DNA of 64,000 nucleotides from Augochlora pura (Eukaryota > Arthropoda > Insecta > Hymenoptera > Halictidae). The position numbers and the translations under genes are program-made. Below the pieces are notes generated by a model. The model ran no database searches and was not told where the DNA came from. It worked only from the letters and a program-made list of their open reading frames with translations. The first letter of the stretch is position 1. Each line of letters opens with the position of its first letter. The stretch is taken from contig NC_135781.1 in the NCBI RefSeq assembly GCF_028453695.1, positions 28,891,640-28,955,639 of the forward strand, written 5' to 3'. This document shows positions 48,854 to 61,727 of the stretch, piece by piece.

Positions 48854-50844
48854 CTAGCTAAGAGATGCGATCAATCTCGATGCAATTTCTGTTTCTCGGT
48901 TCTTAAGAAATCGTCGACAGACAATTAAACAGCGGAGAGAGATCGATTCTAAAACAGTTACCGAACCACTCTTCCACTTTCGTCCGACGGACGCGCACGA
49001 TCCCCTTTGACCATGATCGACCATGACGCGCATTCGGCGATCAGAGAAACGTCACGAACCACGGCCAGCGTGCTCCCCAGATTTATTGCCTCACCACTCT
49101 CGTCCGAGTCTTCTCGCGTTCTCACCGCTGCTTCGTTTGCCACCCATCTTTCTCATTTTCTATTTCCGGTTTGCTCTCTTTCTTTCTTTTTTTTTGTTCT
49201 TCCTTTGAAACGGAGATCGGTCATCAGTCTTCCCTCGCGTAGCGCTGAGAGCAAAGAAAATTGGCGCGGCGCTGCTGTCCCTGTAAAAATTACAAATATT
49301 TGTCGGGGCCGCGTCAACGACGTCGACGATATCCAATTTACATGGGTAACATCGCGGATCTGACGTTACCGGCGCGGCCAACGCTGCAATATACTGCCGT
49401 AACCCGACGAAGCGTCCAAGAAGTTGAACCGCGCGCGGAATCTCAGCAAAACAAATAAGTTGGACTTGTAAGAAGTAACTCGATTCCGGCGTTCTTTTCA
49501 TCTGTAACAAAACTAACGCGCTGCAGTGTCGCGAATTTTCGGCGGCAGGACCGAACAGAATGAGGACGAGACACTGAAATTCAGAACATTACTGCAATTA
49601 ATTTTCATCGCGTGCGCCACCGGATGCTTTTTCCTTGGCTATCTTCGTCGTTAAAATGTTTCATTAAATTCTATATGTGCCACCTTTGTAGGGTGTTGAA
49701 ACAATCCCGCAAACGAAAGGTGCAAACGCTGTTTCCACCGTGGTGTGCGGTATAACGTTGTATAAAATTAATTATGTCATTTTCGTGTAGGATACGGAAC
49801 AGCGTACGTCGGTATACCAATATTGTTACGAGGAGGAAATATTTTCCACTTAATTCTCATTGTCTCGCGTTAGATTGATTCTACGGTAGAGTCCGCGATT
49901 CATCCTCGTCGTCAAGAAGCTTCCATCGAAAACCAAACCACAACAATACATCGAACGTAGAAAAGCACGTTGCCGGCAGCTGTCTTTGTTGCTCTTTCTC
50001 CAATAATCACAAAATATCTGCGACAAAAAACAAGAATTTAACAAAAGAATCGGCGGATATGTACTCTCGTACAAATGGAAACGTAACGAAACGGTGGACA
50101 CGAAAGGGAACGCGTCCTAATCCAGTGTTAAAGAGTCGAAGCATACACGGAATTAATACTTAGCTAATGTCCCGGCAGTTGATGCCGCGTTAATCAGGCG
50201 GCGATTTCCGACAAAAGTACTCGTCGTGACAGAAAATTCTGCCATTTATTCGTGACGAGTATACTCGTCGAAAACAGCTAGCCGAATAAGAAGGTTGTAT
50301 TCTTTAATATTTTTTATTAAATTATATATATATATATATATATTTATTAAAATATATTTCCTAAAAGCGTTGTACTCAAACGAGATATGGATAAAACAAT
50401 CATATGCAGCATAATGATTGTAATTGGTTAAAAATGTCTGAGAAAAATGTATAATCAAAGAAAACCGACGAAGCAGCTGATTATGCACTGGCGACTGCAA
50501 CGGTTCAAGCGCAAGAAATCTAAGAAAGAAAAGATCCAGGAAGTGCGGGAAGCGAATCGGGAGGCTTTTGGTAGTTATCCGAAGGGTTTATATCGGAAGA
50601 CGATACAAGATAACCGAAAACAAGTTAATCCGTGAGAGGGGACCGAACAGGAGCACGCAGCTATTCGTGTGCCAAGAGTTGCGCACACGATGGCGGAATG
50701 TAAATGGAGAATTCGGCGAGATCTTTCTTCGTAGGGAACACGCTTATACTGGAAGTTGTTCGGTGGCGTGGCGCTTTGCCTTGGTGCATTTTACGATGTT
50801 CCCGCGTTAATGCGATAAGACCAACAAGGGAGAGTGAGGCAAGG

Positions 50845-51005
50845 CAGATAGATAGAGAGAGAGAGAGAGACAAAGAGAAAGATAGAGGGGGTAGAGAGGG
50901 AGAGGAAGACAGAGAAGGATAGCGAGATAGAGATAAATAGATAGATAGATAGAGAGACGAAGAGAGAGAGAGAGAGAGAGAGATGTAGAGAGAGGGAGAG
51001 AGAGT
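50845..51005. repeat. Long (GA)n/(GATA)n purine-rich microsatellite region
   Basis: Compound GATA and GA runs with few interruptions, almost free of pyrimidines other than T on the plus strand. Confidence 0.9.
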
Positions 51006-51194
51006 GGACGAGTAAGTAGTCTCGCTCGAGCGTACCTATAATTTAAATTGTCCGCCTTCTCGTCGCTTGCTAATGCGAGGCGATACTTAAAGCAGAACAA
51101 TTGTGCCGCGGTAATAACTTTCGTTTCAGCTCTCGGCCAATTCGAATGTATGGACCTTTCGTATCGTTCATTATAGATGAAGTCTGTACACGAA

Positions 51195-51233
51195 ACTCTC
51201 TCTCTCTTTCTCTTTTTCTCTCTCTCTCTCTCT
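51195..51233. repeat. (CT)n microsatellite
   Basis: CT dinucleotides with short T interruptions, about 190 bp after the GA block and complementary to it. Confidence 0.9.
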
Positions 51234-54200
51234 ATTCGAACCGGCAATTACGCCGACACTTATCTTGCCAAGCAGTGTATGTACAGGCTACACAGTCTGC
51301 TCGCCGTGTTGGCCCTCTTTATATTTTCTCTCGTGGACCTGTTATTGCCAATAATGGCCGCGTTCTAAACGAGAACTATTACAAACAGATATTTATGCTG
51401 GTTTCCCAGACGGAATATTGCAATTCCATCGGATCGGTAAGCTACTCCAGCTTGAGACACTTTAATTCGAAAGTATTATGGTTCTTATTGCATATTTTAT
51501 GATCGCAATCTTTTTCTTTCGATTACCTGACAAGCTTAGCGCGTTCTTTGTACATCTCTGTACATCTATACATTCTCTGTACATCTATTTTTATGCGCAT
51601 AGAATCGTGCAACTTTACGCGTAATAATTTTGTATTTGTAATAGAATCGAATACATGAAGCATATATTTTTTCAATGATTTCATTGGTTTGAAGGAATCA
51701 GTTAATTTAACACACATTGCCATTCTTACCGATAATATCACTATACCAATAATAGAATACGAATTGAAAAAGAAGAAACTATAACAATATGTTAATTCAG
51801 AAAAGTGGAATTTCTTGGAAAATTGCCCGGTCCGCGAACGGAACTTTATTTTTGAACGGCAGTAAAACTAATTGAACTTGGATTGCAGCAAGGTATTATT
51901 GTTCTCTCGGTGGTTCCCGGGGCGTGAAGTGCGCTATCGGAACGCGCACAGTCGCAGATATCGTTGAATACGCCTAGTCAGTGGAATCGGTCCTTTATAG
52001 TCGGCCACTTCTAAGCAATCTCTTTCTCCAGCAGGAAAAGTGAGACGCGGGAGTGACTTTAACGAGCCAACGGGACGGAGAATTTGGGATCAGGAAAATA
52101 CCTTGGCTCCCTAGCCAGATACTATCCAGCTTTTCCGTATCAACGAGTAAACGACCTCGAACCAACCGTCCTCTATTTCATGTTCGAGGAAAAGTTTCTG
52201 TTCCCGTAGCAGCCGCAGCCGCAGTCGATACCTACGGCCACCGAAAAGAAATCTTTCCGATACCGAAAGATGTATATTCTATCCACGGAATTTCCGAAAT
52301 TTCACTTACGCGTTTGCTATACCCTTTAAAAATATCTCGTGACATTTACATTAGTCTAGGTAATCAGAAAAACAGTGGTTCATTGGCTCAAGAATACATA
52401 ACACGCTTTCTTACAAAATTGTCACTCTACATGCCAGATACCAGTATATTTCTCTCATGCGTACATTTGGATCTTGAGAGATTTTATTTATAAAAAGGAT
52501 ACCTTCCCGTTTTTATTTAATATTGATCTGTTAAAAATGATCCATTAAAAATGAAATAGTATTCAGATTTATGAAAATACTGGGTTCACCAATAAGTCAC
52601 ATCGTTTTATCCAACTAATGACAATAGAGAAAAAACAATGAATTGTTGGCCGAGCCTATACATTAAATAAAAACCGAAGATGTCGTATTGCGCTAAATTG
52701 AATTGTCTGCGTACAGTCTTTGACAACAAAGATCGATCTAGAAAGCGTAATGCACTTTACATGTTGCTTTCAATTTCCACGACGTAAAAAGGCGTCGGTG
52801 CTCATTGCAGTCGCTTCCCGGCACGACAAAATATTTCGTCGCACCTGGCCAACAGGTTAAGGAAGCGTCAGGCAAAGAGAAAGTATCATACAATGACGAA
52901 CGCTGAACGAGCGCGAAAAGACCGCCGGGGATTTCTTTTTTTTGCAGCGGCGCCGGAAGCACGAACTTTTCATTTCGCGGGGAAAGTGAATCGGATCGCG
53001 TATATTCCTTTGTCTCCCATGTGAATGAGAAACGGAGGTTATTGCGAGTCGCATTGCTGATTCCATTGTCGGTGGAGCAGCAGTAAGTCACTTGAGCCAT
53101 CCGACGCCGTCACTGTGCGCCTAGATTCATTGCGCGAGATCTCGGTTGGAGCATTCCGTTGTTGCGCATAATCGAGTGGCATTTCGACAACCGGCGAGGA
53201 GCGGTCCGTAAATGAGGAGCTTCTTTTTGTCCGGGGATCAGATAACGCTAATTACACCGGTACATTACGCGAGTCGAGGGGCACTGAAATAACGAGTGTG
53301 CGGCGGCGGCGGCAGCGCCGGCACCGTTCCATGTGCGCCCGGTCACATTTACCTCTCCGGCAATGCCTATCGCGCAGGTAGACATCGCTGTCCTAATTAC
53401 CTACGGACCGACAAGATGCCTTCTTGCCTGCATGTAAACACCTTCATTATCACTCAACTGCTTCAGAAAATATACCGCTCCGAGCTACCGTCCCAAATGG
53501 CTACGACGTCGCAGATACCGACTCGATCGTGATGTTCCCAGACCACTGATTGCTCATGCTCGAACGTTTTCGCTAATCATGGAATTGCGCGTGTACCTTC
53601 GTCGAATACTCGACCTTAGAAGATCCGTTCTAACTTCAGAATTTTGATATTCCATCGGTACTAGATTATTTTAATTTTACAGCGACGGAACAAGCGCACC
53701 TTTTACAGAGTTTTCTGTCGCGACCTCTTTGAAAATAACCTAAAATAATTAACCGTAAAATAATTATTAATAATTCTTTATATCTTTTTATTTCGTTCGT
53801 TTGATCTCGTTTTGCTTTCAAATCTTCGAAACATTTTATAATTCACGAATACATCCTAGTTTTCAATAAAATTCTTGGCATTCCAAGTATTAGAAAATAA
53901 AAGATATTACTTTAAATTCTAATATTAAAAAAAATTCAAATCAGTATAGTTTTAAAATAGTTATCGCGTTTAAAACGGCGTACGAATGTAAATGGTCCCC
54001 TGTATATGGCCGTTTTATACTGCAAATCGCTGTACGACAATTAAAATCGAAAAGGCCGAGGGAAAGTCGTTCTCCATTAACTCGGATTATGCAGCCCTGA
54101 AAAATATCAATGATCAATTCCGCGATTGATTGAAGATTTAAGACGAACACACACACTTCCGTCGAGGTTCTATAATAAAATGGAAGTTCCTCGTTCGTGT

Positions 54201-54850
54201 CCCCGTCATTGATTGTTTTACGTGACCGGGTATACGGGGGCATTCTACGCAGATTAAAAATGTATTGCGGTAACGAACGGCGCAATGAAAGCGTGCTATT
54301 GGATTTGGAGGATTTAGGTATTCAGTTGTCTCAACGATATATTTTATTGCTCGTTCATCGATTATATTACCACCGGAAATACCTTTGATATTACTATATA
54401 TAATAGGAAAGTTCCAGAAAAGAAACAAACGGATTAATGAGGAGAGGAGTTTTGAAATAATATCATCGTCATTGCAATATGAATTATTTAATATAGTATT
54501 TACAACATAATTATATTATTTTTGCATGCCCTTTTACAGTGCATATTGTCAATCTTCCAGTTAAGTCAGCTAGGTTTTCTACATCATCAGGAGTTGCGTC
54601 ACTGGGTTGTTGTCAAATTTTACTGTAACAGAAGAAATAATAATTAAAAAATCATCGAAAGTGTTTCATAGTTGCGAATTACATTTTTTAACGTTGCTAT
54701 ACGAATATAACGGTGATGCAATCGTGAGGATAAAAAGTACTCGATGCGGAAATAATGATCTTATATCATCCCAATTTGATTTCATCGGCCATTAAAACAG
54801 AAAGATTAATTACGTCGAGATGATATTAAAGCGGGACGAAGCTGAGACGC

Positions 54851-54897
54851 TTTATTTCAACGTCCTGCAAAATATCTTTATTACACAAGTCTTTATT
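54851..54897 (-). terminator. Cluster of minus-strand AATAAA signals downstream of abaecin
   Basis: AATAAA on the minus strand at 54897-54892, 54882-54877 and 54856-54851, about 230-280 nt past the first abaecin coding exon. They may serve a transcript that retains the last intron or one whose last exon is nearby. Which of them is used cannot be decided by reading. Confidence 0.35.
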
Positions 54898-55127
54898 GTG
54901 CGAATACTTCTTCCCAATTAAGGGATTTAACAGTTGCTTTCTCGGTAGAGTGAAATGTTCACCGATGCTCGAAACGTTTATAAAATTATTATGGTTATTT
55001 ACTTTTCTATTATTAACAAGACGCGCGCTCTCTGAATATGAACGATCGTTCGAAAGTAATTCTGAATCAGATTTTTCGTGAATGGAAAGTACATTTCTCG
55101 GAGAAGCGAAGCTGTTGGCATACTTAC

Positions 55128-55295
55128 GTTTGGAGATGGGTAAGGCCGTTTGTAAGGATTGAAGGGTCCGTGTCCGGGAAAAGTAGGAAAATTAGGAAAC
55201 CGTGGACCAGGTCTAGGTCTTGGCACATTTGCCTGGAAGGCAAATATTGCGCTAACTGCGACGAGCAGTGTCATGACGAACATCACCAGCTTCAT
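55128..55295 (-). CDS. abaecin: Abaecin, proline-rich antimicrobial peptide precursor (first coding exon; C-terminal exon not placed)
   Basis: A secreted inducible peptide of the hymenopteran humoral immune response, acting against bacteria. This exon encodes 56 residues: a hydrophobic signal peptide of about 19 residues (start MKLVMF, end SAIFA), then a mature peptide rich in Pro, Arg and Phe that contains the family hallmark FPTFPGHGPFNP. The ATG at 55295 lies 18 nt inside an exon whose acceptor is TTTTGCAG, so the leader is split by a 5'UTR intron of about 0.9 kb. After SPN a strong donor (GTAAGT at 55127) ends the exon. Bumblebee abaecin continues only a few residues at this point, so a tiny last exon is expected. 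One candidate acceptor ends at 54865 and would add 12 residues before a stop at 54826; it is not convincing. Reading through the donor gives a longer, unlikely tail. Confidence 0.9.
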
Positions 55296-56209
55296 TTTCG
55301 GTTTTCTTCTCTTTCTGCAAAATATGAAACAAATTTCTATCTTAGTTACTATCGGTAACATCATTTTGTTTTACGAACGGACTTTTCTTTTACCGAACTC
55401 TACGTGTTTGCGTTCAAACGTGCCGGTTGTAACGCTCGTTTTTAGACAGACCGTACAAATACTAATTCTCAAACAGCAATTAATAGAACCGGTAAAAGAG
55501 AAGTTAACTTCGCTAATTGGGGCGTTTATACGTATAGTTGGACACAGGTAAATACTGGCGTTGGGCGCCGTTGAAATGTTTGGCTTATCAATCAATACTC
55601 ATTGAGGTACACTGATTCGCATTAATATTTTCAAATTGAACGAGATGAATTGTATTTTTTGCGCGTCAGAGCGGGACTGGTTTACCGTACGATGGATAAT
55701 ATATCTTTTTACTTGGGATGACAAAAACAGTAATAAACGTACGTTCTTCGGTTATTATATTGATTCGGTTAATTAATAGAAATAGTGTTAAAATCTCTAG
55801 ATTTCTCACAGTGTTTGGTTAAAATCCACGGAGAAAAGCGACTTTCGCTATCTTTAATTAATTAATTAATATATTTATTAATGCTTTAAATCAGATCCTT
55901 TATTCGCCAAATATAGTGTGGTTATATCCAATTTTGATAAAATTTTCATATAATATACAGTAAAACACTTCAAAAAATACCGTACAGGCTTCACAAATTC
56001 GTAAGTACTTTTCTGACGAGAATTATGCGTGAATAGAACAGTGAGAAGTATTTCTATAATTAAAAAGAATCGAAGTGCAATGCAGCAAAATCATTGAGAG
56101 GAGAAATAAATCTTTTTACAATTAATATAGAACATTTTGCCAATGCATAAGAGACCCATGGAGGACTTCTTGTGCGTAAAATGTAATTAACAAGAACTGT
56201 AGTAATTAC

Positions 56210-56250
56210 CTGTGTTCGCAGCTTCCGAAAGAACGATCTGAATTGTAACT
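56210..56250 (-). other. abaecin: Non-coding first exon of abaecin (5'UTR)
   Basis: It starts at the initiator A near 56250 and ends at donor ACACAG|GTAATT (exon end 56210). It joins the acceptor before 55314, giving a 5'UTR of about 60 nt. Confidence 0.65.
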
Positions 56251-56276
56251 GATGGGTCGATGCAAAGGCTTATATA
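56247..56276 (-). promoter_or_regulatory. Abaecin core promoter: TATA box and initiator
   Basis: TATATAAG at 56276-56269 and the initiator TCAGTT at 56252-56247 on the minus strand. The distance from the TATA start to the initiator A is 26 bp, the standard spacing for a focused insect promoter. Confidence 0.75.
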
Positions 56277-56376
56277 CGCGAGTTCACGCTGTTTGAATGG
56301 ACACAGACACGCGGAAGATTGTTTACAGTCGTGGCGCACAGTTTCTGGTGATATCGCATACGCGCGTCTTTGACAA

Positions 56377-56388
56377 GGGGAATACCCC
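56377..56388 (-). promoter_or_regulatory. NF-kappaB/Rel-like site upstream of abaecin
   Basis: On the gene's strand it reads GGGGTATTCCCC. The first ten bases match the Rel consensus GGGRNWYYCC, and the site is nearly palindromic. It lies about 127 bp before the inferred start site, where Relish or Dorsal sites of insect immune genes usually sit. Confidence 0.6.
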
Positions 56389-59300
56389 GCGCGTTCCTGT
56401 TATCTTGTCTCTGCTGTACCAAAAGTCAATGACATACATCTATAGTGTGCACACACGGCAGTGACACATGCTGTGCGAATGTATACACAGAGACGTGAAT
56501 TATGTATCGTTGAACACGCGTGCAGACGAGGGAGTTCCCTAAGAAATTTTTCCTCGAGCATATCTGCATACGGTAATTCACCGAACACATTTTATAAACA
56601 CAATGCGAAAGTATCGTAATTTGTGCAACGATATCGAAATGATACTGGAACACTTCAAATTATTAATTATTACGTTTACATTATCTAATATAAAACGTGC
56701 TATGCTAATATTAATATCTCTTTTTGAGTCATATTTCAGTCAATATTAAAATACGATTCTTTATTTTACTTTATTTAATTCCATTATTGGCAAATTCAAT
56801 TTTGTAATCAGTGTAGAATGTGATACGTACAAATTTAGAAATTCAATAGTGGGACTCATTAATGATTTCGTAATTATTGTTAAGCAGCTGCAATTAAAAT
56901 GTGTATAGATACTTTTGAATTGAATTGTGCAAGTTTAATTAAACATAATTTATTTAAATATACAGATATTAAATATATGTTACGACTAATTTAGGTTAAT
57001 TAAATATACGTGTATATGAGTAATAGACCGAGGATGTTTCCGCATATATAATTTTAGTTTTATATTTTCCTCTATGGAAGTATATTCTGTCTGATTATAG
57101 TTTTCGCAAAATTAAGAACAAAAATGGAATATAAAACTTGTCAGTCAAATAATAAATAGCGATTATAAATACACAAATACAATGGGTATTTGTGTAACGT
57201 AGCGTCTAGAGGCGAGCGTGCGGATAAATAAATAGCTTTTACACGTCAGCGCGACCAGTATATGTATAAATTCTGGGTTATTCATGATTTATGGCTGCGG
57301 CTGGATTAATAGCGGATTCTTGGTGAATCAATTTTCTCGCGCGGAAAATTAATGGAAAAGAATGGCGGGCTTCTGGATGGAGACGAATTTCGTCGCCGTG
57401 ACTCCGTAGGCAAAGTTGCGGTAGGATGAGAGCCGGGAGAAGTGCGTGAGGATGAAAGAGAATCGCGGGGGATGCTCGATGCACTTGAAACGAGGAGCAA
57501 CCGTCGAGTATCATTATACCATTTTTGCTCTCCTGAATCCTGGAGATGCAATTAGGAACAGCAATAGTGAGCATCGAGAAACGCGGGCGAAATAGTGGGC
57601 GCCTGCAGCTATAGCTTTCTCCGATGTTGTATGCAAGCGGTTGTCTTTAGGTCTATTCTCCATTATTCATACCGAGCCATCCGCGTCTATGTACATATTA
57701 TAGGATGCCGCGCATGCGTTGTGGCCGTTTCGCGCGTGTCGGTTACCGACGCAAAATATTTTCTCGGCCTTTTAACTGTTTTAAAGAGGCTCACCCCCTC
57801 CCCCCATTCGAATCTATTAGAAAGACTTTCCAAGGAATGCGACGCGGCTTTTATTGAAATACACTGACACGATTTCGTCGAGTGTCGGGTTAAAACTGGG
57901 TCATTTCGAACGGTCTTCTATCTCTAACCTTAATTAAAATGATTTCCATCGGCTCGTATAATTGCTTTCCGAAGAGGCTCGGAATAAATTAGCGAAACTT
58001 AAATTAATAGCGCAACAAAAATCGATTCGATTCTCCAATAATTGTGGCATGCGAATGTACTCTATTCAACTAGGCGAACACCAACAAATCAAAATTACTC
58101 ATTTTTAATTTAATTAAAAAATTACTTATAATTTTCTTCAAGTTTCGCTGCCAATTTTCTGTGGATACAATCATAAATAATTGAACAGTTAATAAACGAT
58201 TGAGTAGTGTACCGCGACGATCTTTTTTTGTGTCTGTTTAATACGGTTTAATAAAAAATCATTTTAGTCACTGTCTGTTACTATCGTCTAAAAAGAAATT
58301 CTAGTCGTTTAGTCGATTTTCAAAAAAGTTATACCGTTCTTGGAGTGGTCTTGGGGATATGACCCGCCACTGTGGGTGACAGTTAGAGCACGGCTGGTAT
58401 TAGTGACTAAGTAAAGTAATATGTTTGCTACCAATGAAGCCAGCCAGCAGAATTGTGTACGAAGTCTATTAGACGTCTGGTGCGCTGGGGTAGTTGTGGC
58501 AAATGGGGTAGCGGTAGAGAAGAACAGAGAGGCCGCATACTGAAGTGAATCGTAAAACTTTATACATCGTCGGGTAATATAGTCTTTGGTGGTGGGAATA
58601 TTCCAGCTGTTACGTAGGCCACGGTTGCGTTGAAAACTCGCGCCCAATGTAATAGTGCGTAAAATACTGTCGTCAAATTGCTCCACCGCTATCAGGGCAC
58701 CTACAAAAATACGTTTCATCGCTTGCTCGACGAAGAATGGGCTTCGCTCGTTTCAAGAGCGCCGTTCGAGTAGATCTCCGAACTTTCGCGCGTTCGTGAT
58801 TACGCGCAATCGAAGGGAAACGATGTGACGATTATTACGATTTTTATTCGATTATTACGGCACGATTATTCTTTCGTTTTTTAAATATTTTATTTCAGTT
58901 CAAATAGCAATTTTAAGCTTCCCGATTTTGTCCATTAATCTGTGAACGGCGTAATCTTCAAACATGTAAACAATTTTTCTGTTTGACGTTATACTGCATT
59001 TTATTATAGTATATCGGAAAAGATCTATCACGAATGATAAATTTCGAAAGGATTCCCGGTGGTTATACGTTTAGATGGAAAAGTTATTTACCCACGAAAA
59101 ATTACCGCGAGCGTTCCTCAAAGACTGGCTAACGAGGCCGGAACGTCTGAATTTGATAGGATTGTTAGTTACGCTTCTAAAAAATCACGAGCACTTCATC
59201 GTTTTTTGATAGCCAAAGTAGAGGGACTCCTTAATGCAAAATCACGGCATGCCGAACATTCGTCGGTCTCCGGTGTGCGGTTGCTCGTAAAAATCGACCT

Positions 59301-61700
59301 TTTCCGAGGGTCTCAAGTGGCGTTTTCGTCGCGTGTTCGCCTAATGTCGACGGTACTTGGCCATTTCGCGCGACCTTCGCGGTAGTTAGTGGTCGGTGTC
59401 GCACAGCTCTAAATCCGGCCTAGGACACCGAGAACCCGGCTCCGTGAAAAAGAGAGCTAATTTTTTAATATTACAGAGTTCCACTTCCATTTTAGATATT
59501 CCGTTTCTTCGACATTTGCCGTAAAGTGATATTTAAAATTCCGAAATATCTGGAAACTAGCAAATATCAGAAGTGTCTACTTGTTTGAACAGAACTCTAA
59601 ATAATTGTACCTCTTGTTGCTTAAACAAAATCTAAGAAAAATTTCTTTAATTAATACATTTAATAATTTTGAGTTATATTTACTTTTTTGTTCAATATTA
59701 GCCAGTCAAAAATATTTTTAAAATTAGTTCGAACTATTTAATTTAACAGAAGCACTGAAATTTAGAAATAAAAATTCAGTTTTTGTAATTTTTAAATCTT
59801 GTATAATTAATTTCTGATTTGAATAATTATACTACAGATTTATGGACTACAGATTATTAGACTATATTTTATGGACGTTCCATAAAATTGAAGAAGAAGG
59901 TTGGAAGAAAAAGGCGCTGTTAATTTTCGTCGGCGCACATACTTGTGCTTATATTTAGAAAATTCATAAAAACGGTATCTACGCGGGGATATGTAGATTT
60001 GGGTTCACCGGTCACGATCGCGAAACCAAATCGATCATCAGCGCCGGCCATGAATATTCGCGCGAGTCGCCGTAGCATCGCGCGGGGCGGTGGTGGGGGA
60101 GGGGGTTGGAAATAAAAGCGCTAATCATAAAATATCTTGTGTGCACCGCCGGCAGAGCGTAGAAAAATTATTGATCCCCGGGGAGGAGTTTTGTTATTCG
60201 CGTGCATCCGATAACAATCAATCAAAGGAAACAAAGAAACGTTTACTCGTCTGTTGCGACCCTTGCCATCCCCGGACAATAAAGGGCACGGTAGATACGG
60301 GGCGCAATATATTCATACAGTCACGCGCATTATTTTCGCAGGTAAAAAGAAATAAGCGTCTGTAACGGATCACAGGCCGAAGCTTGGAAACGCCATGAAC
60401 GAAATTCTTTCACCGAGCTCCCAGCTTTTGATAACCCCCCTTTGTTTATCGTTCGTTGAATGCCGGTTCGAATAGATGGATTATGCCGTTCCCGGCGAAT
60501 CCATATCTGGCTATACAATTCCCTTCATTTAATTATAATTCTTTCACTCCTGAAGCTGTGCATCGACACCTCTCTTCCATTCACGCGAAAACGCAGTCTG
60601 TTTGCGCGAAACTTTAATAAAAATCTCATTTGCCGGCGCTGCGTGAAATATTTTAAGCTATTTGTACGAGTTTAATTTTATTTCTTCTTCGTCAAATGAT
60701 TCAACGATTTACTGTAAGATACGGTCGGATACAGTATCTGTTGTTTTTTTTGTTTAACGCGACGCGTTGACCTCTCTTATCGAATGCAAGTAGAAAAGCA
60801 GAGAATTATACGAATTTAACATGAATTGGAATTAATCGCCGATTATTTGATTGTTACTCCATTTACGGGAAACCTATTTAATAGGCTTTTAAATGACTGA
60901 ACTGTGTCTGCGCGCAGCTCGATAATTTTCTTTCAAGTGATAATTTCAAACGAAGTCGGTACATGATATTGCCGCGAATAATTTAGCGGATTATGGACGG
61001 GGATTATTGCGGTTTTTGGTACGATGTTTCAAGAAATCCTTCACTGTTCGTCACTGTTTTTAAAATAAATATTACAACTACCTACTTTACTTAATTAACT
61101 ATTTAAACAGCTTATTATCATGTCTAGTTGATTAACTATTGGCTACATATTATTAACTACATAAAGTGTTAATACTGTAACAGATACGAACTCGTATTTG
61201 CATGAATCACACGTTTTTGCATGAAATTATCGTTTGCTACTGTGTTGAAAATTGATGTATTTATTTAAAATATGAGACTACGGATGAAACACAGTCGGTC
61301 GAATGGAAATATAAATAGATGGATATTGACGGCAAAAATAAATATGAAATACGAAAATAAATTTTCAAATTGTTTTCGAGTTATCGGACGAGCAACGTTG
61401 CGTCACTGCAGAAACAATGGCAACGATCGTGAATCGAAATTTGACGCGGCAGGCTGATCGCCTCACGAATTCTTCTCGTAAAACAGCCGGTTTTCTTGCA
61501 CAAATGAAGCTGCTATCGGTTTCGTGGGACAGTCCGCACGTGGTCACGTTTCGGTATTATGCGCCGTACGGATTTCTATCCGCGCAACAACAAGCTCGCA
61601 TCTGAAACAACCTTTTAATGATTAAATCATCGCAGCGAACGGCGGCCCTGGTAGCTGGCCGTAATTAATCACGTGTCTGGTGATAATGTAATCTTTCCTA
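56389..61700. other. Intergenic, no gene supported
   Basis: Very AT-rich from 56.6 to 57.2 kb. Frames at 57278-57574, 58309-58719 (minus, 136 codons), 59059-59385 and 60090-60365 carry no domain I recognise. The minus frame at 58309-58719 begins with a hydrophobic-looking stretch but has no splice partner or homology that I can name. Confidence 0.4.
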
Positions 61701-61727
61701 GGGGGGGCAGAGGGTGGGGGTAGGGAG
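61701..61727 (+). other. G-quadruplex-type motif
   Basis: Four G-runs of three or more separated by loops of 4, 1 and 2 nt, fitting the standard G3N1-7 pattern. There is no gene nearby to assign it to. Confidence 0.5.

Larger units (their letters stand above)
48854..54825. other. Intergenic, no gene supported
   Basis: Frames at 49007-49363, 50807-51247, 51101-51502 and 52053-52493 (146 codons) have no recognisable domain; two of them translate simple repeats. An (AT)n run lies at 50322-50343. The 53.1-53.4 kb stretch is GC-richer, with a short (CGG)n run near 53300. Confidence 0.4.

Noticed and set aside
54826..54864. Candidate last coding exon of abaecin
   Set aside because: The acceptor and phase fit, but the 12 encoded residues do not resemble known abaecin tails, and poly(A) signals lie just upstream of the acceptor.
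58309..58719. 136-codon minus-strand frame with hydrophobic segments
   Set aside because: No homology recognised, no convincing partner exons, and composition like neighbouring non-coding DNA.
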